Assembly: GCF_036323735.1 (NCBI RefSeq) | Contig: NC_086026.1 | Location: forward strand, 71,921,039-71,985,038 | DNA: 64,000 bases | Source: Rattus norvegicus | Lineage: Eukaryota; Chordata; Mammalia; Rodentia; Muridae | Reading direction: 5' to 3' | Part shown: piece after piece, positions 1 to 10,948 of the stretch | Layout: every line of letters starts with the position of its first letter | How positions within the stretch are numbered: the stretch's first letter is position 1 | The notes under the pieces: model-generated | What the model saw: only the letters and a program-made list of their open reading frames with translations | Database searches by the model: none | Told to the model about the DNA's origin: nothing | Position numbers and translations under genes: made by a program

Positions 1-384
1 GATGCTACGCGACAATTATCTGACCCATCTTTACACCTCCTGTGGGACTCCCCAACGCACCAACATAATTAAATACGGTTTTGTCCCTGTTCATCTGTCT
101 TATGACAGTTTAATTCATAGCCCCAAACATGCACCTCCTTTCCTCTCTGGCTGGAATATTGTAATCAGCCCTGAGCTCTGGGGCTAGCTCCTCTGTTCTC
201 CTCCAGCGGCTGCATCGCTTGCCTTCGAGTAATATAAATGTCTTGCTTGATGCTCACGGTTAAAGAACAAGGATTCCAATGATAAGTAAAGGTCACCAGA
301 TGTTCTGGGTTTTGTAAATCAGAAGAAAGATGATTTAACACCAGCATCTTAACCACTCAGGGGGCCTTTTCTCTGACTTTAGGA
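1..384. other. Unassigned, possibly old LTR-derived sequence
   Basis: No coding sequence is recognised. The stretch around 90-240 (polyadenylation-like 'gtaatataaatgtcttgc', CT-rich middle) has the feel of a decayed LTR, but no paired ends or target duplication can be seen, so this is only a suggestion. Confidence 0.25.
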
Positions 385-390
385 TGCCAA

Positions 391-500
391 GGGTCAGGTG
401 TGGTTGTCATACGTTTAACCCCAGCATTTGGGAGTGAAGATAGCAAGTTCAAGATCCACCCGAGCCAAATAGTGAGAACCTGTCTCAGAAAAGTGAAACG
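391..500 (+). mobile_element. B1 SINE, diverged
   Basis: Order of B1 landmarks on plus: 'ggtcaggtgtggttgtcat', 'ttaaccccagcatttggga', 'caagttcaag', 'gtgagaacctgtctcag'. Diverged from consensus, so an older 7SL-derived copy. Confidence 0.75.
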
Positions 501-579
501 ATGGGGGGCGGGGTGTTCATGCATGTGTGTGTAGGCCAGAGGACGACGTCGGGTTTTGTTCCCTAGGCACACAACTTAC

Positions 580-630
580 TTCCTTCCTTCCTTCCTTCCT
601 TCCTTCCTTCCTTCCTTCCTTCCTTCCTTC
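580..630. repeat. (TTCC)n microsatellite
   Basis: About 12 uninterrupted TTCC units. It produces spurious Phe/Leu/Pro/Ser-rich open frames on the plus strand. Confidence 0.97.
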
Positions 631-925
631 CCCTTCTTATTTTATGTGTACGTGTCTTATGTCAGGCTCACCTGGGGCCCCTGTCCCATCCCAGATGACT
701 TACACCCAGGGTCACAGAGGCGGCCTACGGGGCAGGAATAGCCACTGTGAGGGGAGACAGCCAGACTGGAAGAGCTTCTGGAGCCACAGGGTGTGGAGTT
801 GGCAGAGGAAACTGACTAGAGTTTAGGGTCCCTGCAGGAGCCTCCTCTTTGGTTTCCCGAAGGCTTGAGCAGCCTGAACTTGACAGGGACCCTCTCCAGA
901 GAAGAGGTTTTGGGTGGTAACTAGG
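631..925. other. Unique sequence, nothing recognised
   Basis: No repeat family, RNA gene or convincing coding potential seen; the open frames here run out of the adjacent microsatellite. Confidence 0.5.
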
Positions 926-972
926 AAAGACTAGGGGTTTGGTTCAGTGCCAGAGCGCTTGCTCAGTATGTA
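926..972 (+). mobile_element. Truncated ID/tRNA-derived SINE head
   Basis: The segment 'ggggtttggttcagtgcca' followed by 'gagcgcttgctcagtatg' matches the A-box half of an ID element. Instead of the B-box half it runs straight into a long polypurine tract, as if the tail or 3' half had been replaced by GGA expansion. Confidence 0.6.
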
Positions 973-995
973 TGAGAGAAGGAGGAGGGGGGGGA

Positions 996-1026
<31 letters not shown>

Positions 1027-1066
1027 AAGAGGAGGGAGAGGAGGAAGAGGAAGAGGAGGAGGGGGA

Positions 1067-1097
<31 letters not shown>

Positions 1098-1108
1098 AAG
1101 AGGGGGGA

Positions 1109-1139
<31 letters not shown>

Positions 1140-1274
1140 GGGAGAGGAGGAGGAAGAGGAAGAGGAGGAGGAAGACGGGGAGAGGAGGAGGAAGAGGGGG
1201 GAGAGGAGGAGGGGGGAGAGGAGGAGGAAGAGGAGGAAGAGAAGGGGAGGGGGAGGAGGAGGGGGGGAGAGAGA
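973..1274. repeat. 300-bp polypurine (GGA/GAA-rich) tract
   Basis: An essentially uninterrupted purine strand of GGA, GGAA and GGGG blocks. It yields poly-Glu/Arg/Gly open frames that are low-complexity artefacts. Such tracts can form triplex (H-DNA) structures and are length-unstable. Confidence 0.95.
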
Positions 1275-1287
1275 TCCTGCCCCCCTG

Positions 1288-1390
1288 ATCCTAGCTGTGT
1301 GACTTTAGTTGAATTGCTTAAATTCTCTGGCCCCCAACTTCCTCCTTTGTCAAAAGTGGGTAATGACAGTTGTCCATCTCACAGGTACAA
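1288..1390 (+). mobile_element. MIR SINE fragment
   Basis: Contains the MIR core-like series 'ctagctgtgtgactttagt', 'cttcctcctttgtcaaaag' and 'gggtaatgacag'. This is an ancient pan-mammalian SINE. Confidence 0.7.
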
Positions 1391-1489
1391 GTTTGTCCAT
1401 AGCCTTGTACAGGGACTTCCAGAGCAAGGGCACAAAATACAGCAGCCACGTCTCACACATGAGATGCAGGTTCGAAGGCTGAGGAAACT

Positions 1490-1735
1490 GCTGTCAGCAA
1501 GTTGCTGGGTGAGTGCCCACGAGAGCCTGCATTTGATCCCCAGAACCTATATTTTTAAAGAGCTGGAATGGTAGTGTCTGTCTCTAATTCAGCTCTGAGG
1601 GGATAGACACAAGTGATTCTTGGGGCTTTCCATACAGAGAGCCCAGCCTACATGGTGAGCTGGTGGGAGACCCTGTCCCAAAAAATCGCACGTTGGTTGG
1701 CATCTAAAAGCTGACCCCTGAGTTTAACCTTTGGC
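1490..1735 (+). mobile_element. B4/B3-type composite SINE, diverged
   Basis: 'tttgatccccagaacctat' is the tRNA-like B-box side; a B1-like second half follows, ending 'gagaccctgtcccaaaaaa'. Family assignment between B4 and B3 is uncertain. Confidence 0.55.
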
Positions 1736-1737
1736 TT

Positions 1738-1972
1738 ACACACACATGAAAACACATGTGTGCATGCACACCCACTTACATATACACACACATACACACA
1801 CATACACACATCCACATGCACACATACACACACATACACACACATGCACACATACACATGCACATATACATATACACATACATATATACACACATACACA
1901 TGCACACACACCTACATACATACACATACACATGCACACACATACATACACACATACACATACACATACATT
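1738..1972. repeat. (CA)n/(TACACA)n microsatellite
   Basis: About 235 bp of interrupted CA repeat with TACACA and CATGCACA variants. All His/Thr and Cys/Val open frames on both strands here are artefacts of this repeat. Confidence 0.97.
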
Positions 1973-2605
1973 TTAGTGATGGCTGTGTAAGATTTGTTGA
2001 AGGCACTTCAGAGGGCCTGACACTATTGTAAACCTCACATCCTAGCTCTCCCTCCTCTTCTCACTCAGCAGGACGCCTCAGGTGGCCGAGGGCACTGCTG
2101 GGTTTCAGTGCACAGAGCACAGTGCCAAGGCGCTGTTTGTCAGCAGCTCCCCACAGCAGCAGAGGAAGATGCTGAAAGGGCTGCAAGAATTCGTTAGCAC
2201 CAATTAACACAGGGAGGCTTCCTCCTGCTCATCCCTCAAGCTGCCTCTCTGCTATCCGAGGGCTAGGACCACATGGTAGGGGAAACAGCCAGCCTTAGAG
2301 GGGAGGGGACCTACGGGACATCAGCCAAGGCTGCATGTCCCAGCAGGGCCCAAGCAAGTTTTCTACTAGTTTGGTTGGAAGGTTCCAGAAAGTGAGAACA
2401 GACATGGGGATATCTAGTGGGCCAGGTTCCTCAGGGCTCTAGACAAGTGTCTTTCTGAGTCCGTGGTCTGGAGAGAGCATCCGATCCCGAGTTGAGCTGT
2501 TCCCTTTCCTTACAAAGGACCCTGGAGTAGGGTTACCAGTCTCCCACACTGCTAACTCAACCACTCATGGTTCCTGTTGAAGGGAATGGGGCCACTGCTG
2601 CCCAG
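1973..2605. other. Unique sequence, nothing recognised
   Basis: No interspersed repeat, RNA gene or coding exon could be supported. Confidence 0.5.
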
Positions 2606-2776
2606 TAAGTGATCGTGGTGGAGCACACCATTAATCCCACTTGGGAGGCAGAGGCGGAAGGACCTCTGATTTCCAGGCCAGCCTGGTCTATATGGCAAGC
2701 AAGTTCCAAGGAAGCCAGGACTAACTGGGGGGACCTTGTCTCAAATAAAAACAACAAGCAAAACAAACCAAAACCA
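2606..2776 (+). mobile_element. B1 SINE
   Basis: 'cacaccattaatcccactt', 'gggaggcagaggcgg', 'aggccagcctggtctatat' and 'ccttgtctcaaa' followed by an A-rich tail with AACA units. Confidence 0.92.
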
Positions 2777-2807
2777 AAATATACAGTTGAAAACTTCAGA
2801 AAGCAAG

Positions 2808-2990
2808 GGCTGGGAAGATGGCTCAGAGGGTGAAGCACTTGCTACCCAAGTCTGAGGGCCAGAGTTCGGTTCCCCAGCATCCGTGTAAAAGCTGAATAGG
2901 AATGGCCACTGGCCTATAACCCTAGCTCAACAGAGGTGGAGATGGGACCCTGACGCGAGCTAGGCCCAGTCCACCAGCCGCACATCCAGT
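2808..2990 (+). mobile_element. B3 SINE
   Basis: Begins 'gggctgggaagatggctcag' (tRNA A-box region) and continues with the B-box 'agttcggttccccagcatc'; the 3' half resembles B3/B4 and is diverged. Confidence 0.8.
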
Positions 2991-3355
2991 GAGGGCAAGG
3001 GAGCATCGTATCTTCCTCCTTGGCCAATCACTACACGTATGCCAGTCCCGTGACAGGGTCTCCGAGCACCAGCCTTTGGGCTCCTTGGTTTTCTCTGTTG
3101 CTTTTCCCGCCTGCTTTGTTCATCTCTGTTCCAGTCTGTGCCATTCCTGTTCCTCTTGCTCTGACTTTAGTCTGTGCCTCACTTTGCAGCACCTTACGGC
3201 TGTAGAGAGAGGCCACGGATCCTCTCAACCAATGCGGACGCGGGGTCGCTGTGAACGCCCCTCTAAGGACAGTGCCTGCTGGATCCTACAAGTCTTAATG
3301 TGCTATACCTGTGCTTTGTCTCCAGAATTTTACCCTCTCCCGTTTCACTGGTGAT
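2991..3355. other. Unassigned sequence
   Basis: A 121-codon plus frame crosses this stretch (2989-3354), but its composition and lack of a recognisable family give no support for a gene. Confidence 0.4.
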
Positions 3356-3745
3356 TTTTATTTCATTAACACATTGGTAATGTAAGAACCCATTTTTTAA
3401 ATTTCCATATATTTGTGAATTCCCTGGTTTTCCTTATGTTATTTTTTTGTTGTAGTTCACTGTGGCCAAAATGAAAAAAGAAAAAGAAAGAAATGTGATT
3501 CTGGGTAATTTTTTTTCCTTTTTCTTTTTTTCGGAGCTGGGGACCGAACCCAGGACCTTGCGTTTTCTAGGCAAGCACTCTACCACTGAGCTAAATCCCC
3601 AACCCCCGGTAATTTTATTTTTTAAAATGTACCTACCTCTGTCTAATTGCTGAACACATGGCCTGCCCTGGAGACTACCTGTGTGTGCTTGTGGGAGAAC
3701 ATGGATTCTGCTGGTGTTGGGTGGGCCATTCTACCTTTCTCTGTT
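3356..3745 (-). mobile_element. Old L1 ORF2 fragment (antisense), split by an ID
   Basis: Plus-strand wording such as 'tatttgtgaattccctggtt', 'gaacacatggcctgccctgg' and 'gattctgctggtgttgggtg' is the antisense of a mammalian L1 ORF2 segment. It is T-rich on plus, as expected for antisense L1. It continues at 4185-4600 after a MaLR insertion, and the two parts are in the correct L1 order. Confidence 0.75.
3513..3607 (-). mobile_element. ID element with target-site duplication
   Basis: Reverse ID: T-rich tail, 'ggagctggggaccgaaccca', 'aagcactctaccactgagct', 'aaatccccaaccccc'. It is flanked by the 9-bp duplication ggtaatttt (3504-3512 and 3608-3616), showing retroposition into the older L1. Confidence 0.96.
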
Positions 3746-4130
3746 GTCTGCTTGCTGCTGCTATAACAGAATACCACAGACTGGGTAGTTTATGAACAAA
3801 AGAGGTTTCTCTGGCTCATAGGTTCGAACACTGAGAAGTTCAGAGCCTGATGGTATCTGGTGAAGGCCACACCAGTCACAAAGCACCGTAGCACATCACC
3901 CAGTGAGAGGAACTTCAGGTCCTAATTCAGGACTTTGCTCCTCTTTTACATTTCCCATTCATCCACCCGGACAAACGCTCCAGCTGGAGGACTCCATTAA
4001 CCTTATCTTCCCCCACTGGTCCCACCTTCAAGAGTTACAGTCAAGTTGGTTTCCCTCCTCTGAATTAATAGGGTTAATTACGGAGGTTGAATTTCACTGA
4101 CTTCTGGTGGGAATGCTCAAACCACGAGTG
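3746..4130 (-). mobile_element. MaLR-type LTR (MLT1/MST-like), antisense
   Basis: 'gctgctataacagaatacca', 'cagactgggtagtttatgaa' and 'aagaggtttctctggctcat' are the antisense of the conserved 3' end of mammalian MaLR LTRs. It splits the L1 fossil. Confidence 0.7.
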
Positions 4131-4184
4131 GGTGCTCTTCAGACCTCTGTCTCTGTACTGACGTTAGCTGCTCTGTGTGCTGCT

Positions 4185-4600
4185 GACGATGAGATACCGC
4201 CATTCCTAACCATTGTAGACATCAATATTTGCTTATATTTTGGGGGACTCTTGTTGGTGTCTCTGTTTACAGTCATTTAATTTCCTGATAGATTGACCTT
4301 TTATCAAGATGTAGTAGTCTCTTTGGTCTCTGTAACAATTTTTAATTTAATGTCATTTACAAACATTGGCTGTTATTTATGAGGAATACTTTTATTTCTC
4401 TTTTTATTTTATCGTGCTTCTGTCTGTGGCAGGCTTCAGTCTACACTTAAAAGGTTACCACATAAAAACACGTGCTGTCTCGTTATATTTGAATTTCAAG
4501 GATCGGGAGCAGGGAGCAATGGTTTTAGTACAAGTACTTTCCGTAAAACATGTGGGGTTCATTTGTGTTAGAATTTTTACAATCTGAAATCCACATTTTT
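4185..4600 (-). mobile_element. Old L1 ORF2 fragment (antisense), continuation
   Basis: 'tagattgaccttttatcaag' and 'tcaatatttgcttatatttt' are characteristic of antisense L1 ORF2. It lies further toward the L1 5' side than 3356-3745, consistent with a single interrupted copy. Confidence 0.65.
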
Positions 4601-4639
4601 TTTTTTAAAATCTGGGAACACTACACCGATGAAAACATG

Positions 4640-4816
4640 GTCAACTTATTTTTATGCCTGTGTGTGTGAATATCACTAGATTACAGAAGCGTGCGCTGGG
4701 ATCCACTGGAGCTAACTTCCCATGTGGTTGTGAACAGCTTGACATGGGTTCTAGGAACCGAACTCAGGTTCTCAGGAAGAGTGGCTAGTGGCCTTAACCA
4801 CTGAGCTATCTCTCTT
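4640..4816 (-). mobile_element. B3 SINE
   Basis: Reverse B3: 'ccgaactcaggttctcagg', 'aagagtggctagtggcctta', 'accactgagctatctctc'. It abuts a reverse B1 directly. Confidence 0.85.
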
Positions 4817-4945
4817 TTTCCTGGGACAGGGTTTCTCTGTGTAGCTCTGGCTGTCTTGGAACTTGATCTGTAGACCAAGCTGGCCTTGAACTCACAGAGA
4901 TCCTCCTATCTCTGCCTCACAAGTGCAAGCATCGTATGGCATCTG
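4817..4945 (-). mobile_element. B1 SINE
   Basis: Reverse B1: 'gacagggtttctctgtgtag', 'accaagctggccttgaactc', 'cagagatcctcctatctctg'. Confidence 0.93.
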
Positions 4946-5860
4946 CGGGTTATTTTCATCAGCAAAGTGTCTCACCCACTAAGCTCCATCCCATATCAGG
5001 CTGCTGTCGACATCTCTCTGAGCCCCACAGCAATCGCTCTATCCACCTAGTTCCCAAGGAGGGGTCACTGTCACGCCAGTTACATACAGAGACCGCCTAT
5101 CTCGCTGCTCTCTTACTGCAGACTCTGCTCACATTCCCAGCATCCACCCCCTAATAGTTATGTATAAACTTCCAACAACCCGTCAAAATCATGACTCAAT
5201 AAACTATAACTTAGCAATCAGATTTATATATTAAATTCTCAATCCACAATACATCCATCCACACAGTAAACTCACAACCAAATGATAAAGATATAAACCG
5301 CCTACCTAGACAAGATACACTGACCTACAGAAATCCATCCCTTAAGAAATATCCATAGCAACCTGTATCTTTGTGGAGATGCATGGTGAGGATCGTTTAC
5401 GTCTGCCTCCATGTTGCTTCTCTCCTCCTTTCTGCTTCTCCCTCTCGTCTAAAACTTTGTTCCCTCCTCCCTTCCTTCTCGTCCAATAACAGGCCTCGTT
5501 TTATCCTGTGTCTCCCTTCACCTGCAGAACGACATCAACCTACAAGGACTTCAAATCCTTGCACTGGAAACCCCGGACTTAGGAGAAGGGGGTTGGGAAA
5601 GAGCATGAGCTGTATGGCCCCCCACTCCCACTCCATAATCCACTTAGTGCCCAACATCCGGAGCCCTCCTTTGCATAGCCCTGGGTATCAGTTAAGCACT
5701 TTCTCTCAGATTGTCTGATGGACCTGGGGTACGGGAAAGAGTGGGCAGAGGAGAACAACATCTCAGCTTTTCTCCGGGCCCTGAGCCTGGGAACCTACTT
5801 AGTGCTGTCTTTGTGGCTGAGGAGGGGCACAGGCCTGTGAGGCACATAGGAGCACAAGCC
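4946..5860. other. Unassigned; possibly retrovirus-derived
   Basis: No gene recognised. The stretch near 5200 ('aataaactataacttagcaa') resembles 36985-37020 ('aataaactatagtctagcaa') in the probable ERV internal region, so part may be a fragment of the same element. This is a weak, eye-only comparison. Confidence 0.3.
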
Positions 5861-5866
5861 CCCCCC

Positions 5867-5910
5867 ACATACATATGCATGTACACATACATATGCATGT
5901 ACACATGCAC
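5867..5910. repeat. 18-bp tandem repeat, two copies
   Basis: Two exact copies of an 18-bp unit containing atatgcat, at 5867-5884 and 5885-5902, followed by a decayed partial third. Confidence 0.85.
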
Positions 5911-8400
5911 GCGTTCATGACTGAACATCTTCCTAGACAGACATTTTCCACGTACAAACACAGGCCCATCAAATGCATTGGTGGAGAGAGACCATTTCAC
6001 ATCTTCACACCCACTGAAGCACACTCTGCTCACAGACACGTGGCCTCTCACACAAGTCTGCAAGGGGCGGCCATCTGGGCCTGGGAGACTGGAACTACAG
6101 GCACTGCTCAAGTACTCCAGAATGGCAGATGGGCATCGTGTCGCCTGAGAAGAATGGGACAGGGAACAGACTGTGCAGCATATGAGCCTCACCCTTTCCC
6201 CCTTTCACTCCCAAGTCCTTCCCTGCCTACCCCTACCTCATCTCCCTGGATTCCCCCATGTCTGCACAGTTCTGGAATAGCTCTCTCAGTCCCCTTTCAT
6301 GACACCCTGTTATCGCTGTGGGGAGGGGTGGCATGCTGGGGTATGTGTGAGAGGGACTCCTTAAGAACCACAGGACTTTGTGGTTCCTTTGAGGTAAATG
6401 CTCCACTCTGGTCCCACTGTGGACACTGTTCCAGAGGGCCAGTGAGGAGTCATGCCCCACGGTGCCACCAGAATCCAGAAGATCTACTCACAAACATCTT
6501 ACCAAGTTGCTTCAGAGCCTCAGGCATGGTCTCTTCCCTCCCAGAGTTCCTTAGGGGCACCCTGCCCTCCAGCTGAACCTACGAGACAGCTTAAAGATGG
6601 GCTGCTGGGGGACCTCATACTTTGCTATCTCCCTAGTACGGCGGCCTGCATGGCCCTCTGTCTCTTGCCTTTGGTTTCCCAAGGGACTCCTCAGAGGGCA
6701 ACCTGGCTCCCGAGCATCCTGGAGGTTTGGAAGGTTGTCAGAGCTACAGACCGGTAGAGGCGTCAGCTTTCTCAGAGTGAGGCTGATCATAAGACCTTTG
6801 CATCTCCAACTCTGCTGTCTCAACATCTCAGTTGGTTTCCCAGACGTGAGCTCCACAGTCCTTGAAGCTGGGCTAGGACTTGTGCCGCCAAATCCAGAAG
6901 AATGTGGCCGGTCTGCCCTCTGGTGGACATACCTGGGAACTACAGCTCCAGAGTCACACGCCTTGTGCAGAGCACGGATTGATGTCCCACAATTGCTGCT
7001 TTCCATGAGATCCTGAAAGGTCCCTGCAGAAACTGCAAACTGAGGGAAAGAATTAGACAGAAGGGCTCGGGAGCATCTTACCACCGCTAAGGGTGTCTCT
7101 TCTGTCCCTTCGGCTCCACTCTTGGGTCCTGCTTGGTGTTGCAGACCCTGCCCCTCTGCCTCTTTACTCATGTAAGCATGTGGTGATTTGGGACACCAGT
7201 AGTTAGTCTCGAATCTGCCGACACTCTCCAAATCACCAAGACGCTGCCGGGGTCTCTGAAGGAACTGTGAGAAATCTCTAGAATTTTGAAAGCAAAAGCT
7301 TTCAAGGTTTCTAATTCTGGAATCGGGCTGCGGCTCTTTGTGCACTGGACAAATCTGCCACAGGGATATTTTTTCCCTTAAGGAGGCACTCTGGACAAAG
7401 CCGGTTCAGTCAGTGTTTATCTAACAAAACTCAAGGTGACAGACAGGGAAGGAAGAAGAGCACATTTACTAAGTGACTGCAGGGGCCATGTTCTTACTGG
7501 TCGCCTCAATCACAGAGGCCCAGGGACCTGCTGCAAGGTGAGGGCTGCCCCTTCTAGTATTTTGATGACTTTGTCATAAACAGGCAGGTTTCCCTCAGCC
7601 GAGGCCACTCCTTGTCTACCTTGTCTAGGCCCCTCTGCTTGGATAAAAATCCAACTGCCTCAGGTGGCCTCCATCACACCTTATTGATAGGCCATTTGGG
7701 CAGGTTGGATCACGACACTCCCATCCTGCCGCTCCCTGCAGGCCGGGGGAGGAGATCGCAGGCCTAAAGTCACCAGGAGCGAAAGCCACCTGATGGAGTG
7801 GGCTCTGTGTCTGTGTGCCAGGTCCCAGGGCAGAGCTGACCGTCTGTTTGGTGTGTAGCTTCCTTCCCCACAGCGCTCTCAGGTTGTTCTGAAAACAGAG
7901 GAGGGTTCAGGGCTGGCCATCGGTCCTTCTGTCACTGACAGGGACTGAAACCTGAGAATCAGGCTGATAGCCTAGGGTGATTGATTGGCCAGTGCTTTGG
8001 AGCAGAAGCCAAGGAGGGCAGCGGGGCTCCTTGGCACAGCCACAGCCCTGCCCTGGTACCCACAACAGTGTCACCGGACCTTCTGGAGACAGGGTCTTCA
8101 GAGATGGTGAAGTTGGTTGGTCTCAGGCCCTGGGAGAGAGCAGGCTTCCTTGCAGAGAAAGGGAGGGCCAGCTGAGCCTGGTTTAGACTGGACGGTGTGG
8201 AAACGCTGCCCACTGTTCAGATCCTTTGTCCCAGGTCTCCATTAGATACTCCACTTGTGTCACTGGGGTGTGCACCCTTGTGCTCCCTTGTGCTCCCTCG
8301 TGCACCGTGCTGCAGTTTGGAATCAGGCCCGGCTTCAGATCCCAGCCCTGCCGATTATTGGCTGGCATCTGATTTCAATCTGAATATTTTGGTTAACCAA
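5911..8400. other. Repeat-poor unique segment
   Basis: About 2.5 kb in which I recognise no interspersed repeat. It holds the longest ORFs of the window: 6551-7345 minus (264 codons) and 5875-6576 plus (233 codons, starting inside a tandem repeat). Neither shows a known domain, signal peptide or repeated motif. Their overlap on opposite strands and the ordinary base composition argue for chance frames. The segment also contains a CTCF-like motif. Confidence 0.5.
6911..6929 (-). promoter_or_regulatory. CTCF-like motif
   Basis: Read on minus the site is TGTCCACCAGAGGGCAGAC, matching the CTCF core CCAC-AG-GGGCAG pattern at nearly every informative base. It lies in repeat-poor DNA. Occupancy is an inference only. 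Confidence 0.6.
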
Positions 8401-9100
8401 ATATGTTTTTTCTATATGTTGAAATATGCTTATTGTAGAAAATTGTGGTAAAATTCAGAAAACCACAAAGAAACAAAACAAAAACAAAGACAAAAACACT
8501 AAGGCCCGGAAATGAGATTAAGTTGTTTCCTTTCACAACTTGCTTTTACGTTTTTTTGGTGATGTTTTATTGTTCATTTGTTGAGGGTATAGGTCATGCC
8601 ATTCTCACATTTTGGAACTCAGAGGTCAACTTGCTTGAGTGGGTGCTCTCCTTGAATTCGGTGGTCTCTATTCCAGAGGACGGGGGTGGGGACTTGGCTG
8701 AAAGGGCCTGCCTGATGAACCATCCAGTCAGTCTCTTTGTTTCTGTTTTCGCTACATATATCGGGGTTGAAAACAATACTGTGAGATATAAATGTGCAAC
8801 ATTGTAAGTATATCCTTGAGTCACTACATGTTCTTGTTTTTTTCCAAATCTCTCTCTTCTTTGTTAAGACAAGGTCACAGCTCGGCTGCCTTCTGCCTTC
8901 GAACTCACTATTTAAGCAAGGCTGACCTTAAAGACAGCTACGGCCACTATGCCCACCTCAAACACTTCTTCCAGGGTCTCAGAATATTCTTTTCTCTAAG
9001 CAGCTATAATAACCCTCAGTGCACCCTATTGTTAAATAGGCTCTTTCAGTTTGGGCAACTACAAACACTGCCCTGTGCCCATCTCGGCAGACAGATATTT
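8401..9100. other. Mostly unassigned; weak B1-like remnant
   Basis: AT-rich at 8400-8580. 8855-8960 ('ttcgaactcactatttaag', 'aaggctgacctta') may be a heavily decayed reverse B1. Nothing else recognised. Confidence 0.35.
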
Positions 9101-9104
9101 CTGG

Positions 9105-9296
9105 GGTTTTGGGGTTTTTTCTTTTGTTTTTGTTTTTGGTTTTTTGTTTGTTTGTTTGTTTGTTTGTTTGTTTTCTCTGTGTAGCCCTAGCTATCCAAGA
9201 CTGGCTGTGTAGACCAGGCGAGCTTCCAACTCAGAGTTCCACCTGCCTCTGCCTCCTGAGTGCTGGGATTAAAGGCATGGCCACCACACCTGGCTC
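9105..9296 (-). mobile_element. B1 SINE with (TTTG)n tail
   Basis: A (TTTG)n tail is followed by 'ttctctgtgtagccctagct', 'tgtagaccaggcgagcttcc', 'tgctgggattaaaggcatg'. Confidence 0.95.
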
Positions 9297-9350
9297 TGTT
9301 TATTTCTTTAGAATATGTTGCAAACATTAAAATTACTGAGTAAAAAAAGT

Positions 9351-9389
9351 TTATTTATTTATTTATTTATGTATTTATTTATTTATTAT
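9351..9389. repeat. (TTTA)n microsatellite
   Basis: Nine to ten TTTA units with one GTTTA interruption. It forms the tail of the reverse B1 that follows. Confidence 0.95.
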
Positions 9390-9870
9390 ATTTGAGACAG
9401 AATGTCTTAGTTAGGCTTTTATTGCTATAAAGAGACACCATGTCCAAGGTAGCTCTCACAAAGGACAACATTTAATTGGGGCTGGCTTACAGTTTCAGAG
9501 GTTTAGTCCATTACCATCATAGTGCAAAACATGGCAGCGTGCAGGCAGACACGGAACTGGAGAAGGAGCTGAAAGTTTCCCATCTTGACCTGCAGGCAGC
9601 AGAAGGAGACTATGTGACTTCACCCCAAAGCCTCCCTCCACAGTGACACACTTCTTCCAACGAGGCCACGCCTTCTAAAGTGCCACTCCCTTTGGCTTTC
9701 AAACACATGAGTCTGTGGGGGTCATATGTACTTAAACCACCATGCAGGGTCTCATTATGTAACCCTGGCTAGCCTAGAACTCACTGCGTAGACCAGGCTG
9801 GCCTCCAACTCACAAAGATCCACTTGCCTCCTCCTCTTCTAGGATTAAAGGTGTGTGCTTCCATACCTGG
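9390..9870 (-). mobile_element. B1 SINE split by a family B LTR
   Basis: 'tttgagacag' (9391-9400) is rejoined by 'cagggtctcattatgtaacc' (from about 9744) once the inserted LTR is removed. The rest is standard reverse B1, ending in 'aggattaaaggtgtgtgctt'. Confidence 0.85.
9403..9744 (-). mobile_element. Family B (MaLR-like) LTR
   Basis: Plus reads 'gtcttagttaggcttttatt', 'aaagagacaccatgtccaag', 'catttaattggggctggctt', with a 3' part 'cacttcttccaacgaggcca'. Inserted inside a reverse B1. Confidence 0.85.
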
Positions 9871-10945
9871 TAGGAGAGAGTATTTTTTTAGGGTGGTAAA
9901 ATAAATTACTGTTCAGTTTACCCTAGCATTCACACTTCAGTGTTTTCACAAATGTACCCCCAGAGTTGGGTGTGAGGATGTTTGCAGGTAACTGTCACTT
10001 CTCTGATTTGCCATACAGCTGAGACTTTTTTCTCTAGCTGTGTTCTGGTCATTTTCAGATCTCACAGTCACCTTCAAGTCTTCTGGATATTGGGCAACTT
10101 GAAGATGGAGGAGGTCCCATAGCATCCCCTTCCTCAGGGTGGGGTGAACTCTGCCTGTGCTTTAGAAATTGGAGATGAAGGTTGAGAACACAGAGCTGTT
10201 TTCTAGATCCTGGCCAGTGCTCCACTTCAGAGATTCCATCTCCATCAGTTTCTGGAACCTTCTGGTTGGGACTACAGTGGGAGGTGACTGGTGGTGCATC
10301 GTTTGAGGACTGACTATAAGCTGGACCCTGGCAGTCACAGTTCTCTGTGGAGTGTCTTCTATCTAGTTCCAAGTATTTCCCACCTCCTGGGGGTTTTGCT
10401 CAGAGACATTGGGATCCTTCCTACAGCTACCCCAGACTTCAGGCTCCCTACCACCATATGGCCAATGGTGCCACCTGCTGGCAAACACAAAAGTTCCAGA
10501 TTACCTGTTCTTTCTTTGCCTTCCCCACAGTGGGATGGATGAAGTCAGCCCTCAGTTCACCTCAGAGTCGAGCCCACCCTCTGAGCTCTTCCTTCTGCCC
10601 CTCCATCCCATCGCTGCTGTTCTCAAGTCTCACGGGGACAGTCCTTTCTGCTGAAGCCAGTGGTCTTTTCAGTACTGTAGTGTGACTCAGCCACCTCTCT
10701 CTATGACCTTCAGTGGTCCCCTCTTGTTCCCTGGGACACCCGGTGTGATTTGGCCACTGCCTTCCTCTCCTCACTGCTGTTGGTTTCTACCTCCTCTCAC
10801 TGTCTATCCCTCACCACCTCGCTACATACAGCACAGTGGACCAGAGGCAATCATCCTGGCCTTTGTCCAAGTAGGTTTCTCTGTTCCTTGAGGGACTCAT
10901 CCCCGATTCTGCCAGACATCACCTCCTCTGAGAAAAACTTCCTAG
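9871..10945. other. Unique sequence
   Basis: No repeat identified. Several 70-112 codon frames exist on both strands without recognisable homology. Contains the CTCF-like site at 10465. Confidence 0.45.
10465..10485 (-). promoter_or_regulatory. CTCF-like motif
   Basis: Minus strand reads TTTGCCAGCAGGTGGCACC across the core, fitting CCAGCAGGTGGCA, a strong CTCF core variant. Sits outside recognised repeats. Confidence 0.6.
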
Positions 10946-10948
10946 CCC

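Noticed and set aside
947..1574. 211- and 113-codon Glu/Arg/Gly-rich ORFs
   Set aside because: Encoded by the polypurine tract; no sequence outside it supports a protein.
1738..1972. Long His/Thr and Cys/Val open frames on both strands
   Set aside because: Translations of a CA microsatellite; the same applies to frames at 22600, 25974, 29383, 33025, 44079, 44600 and 57719.
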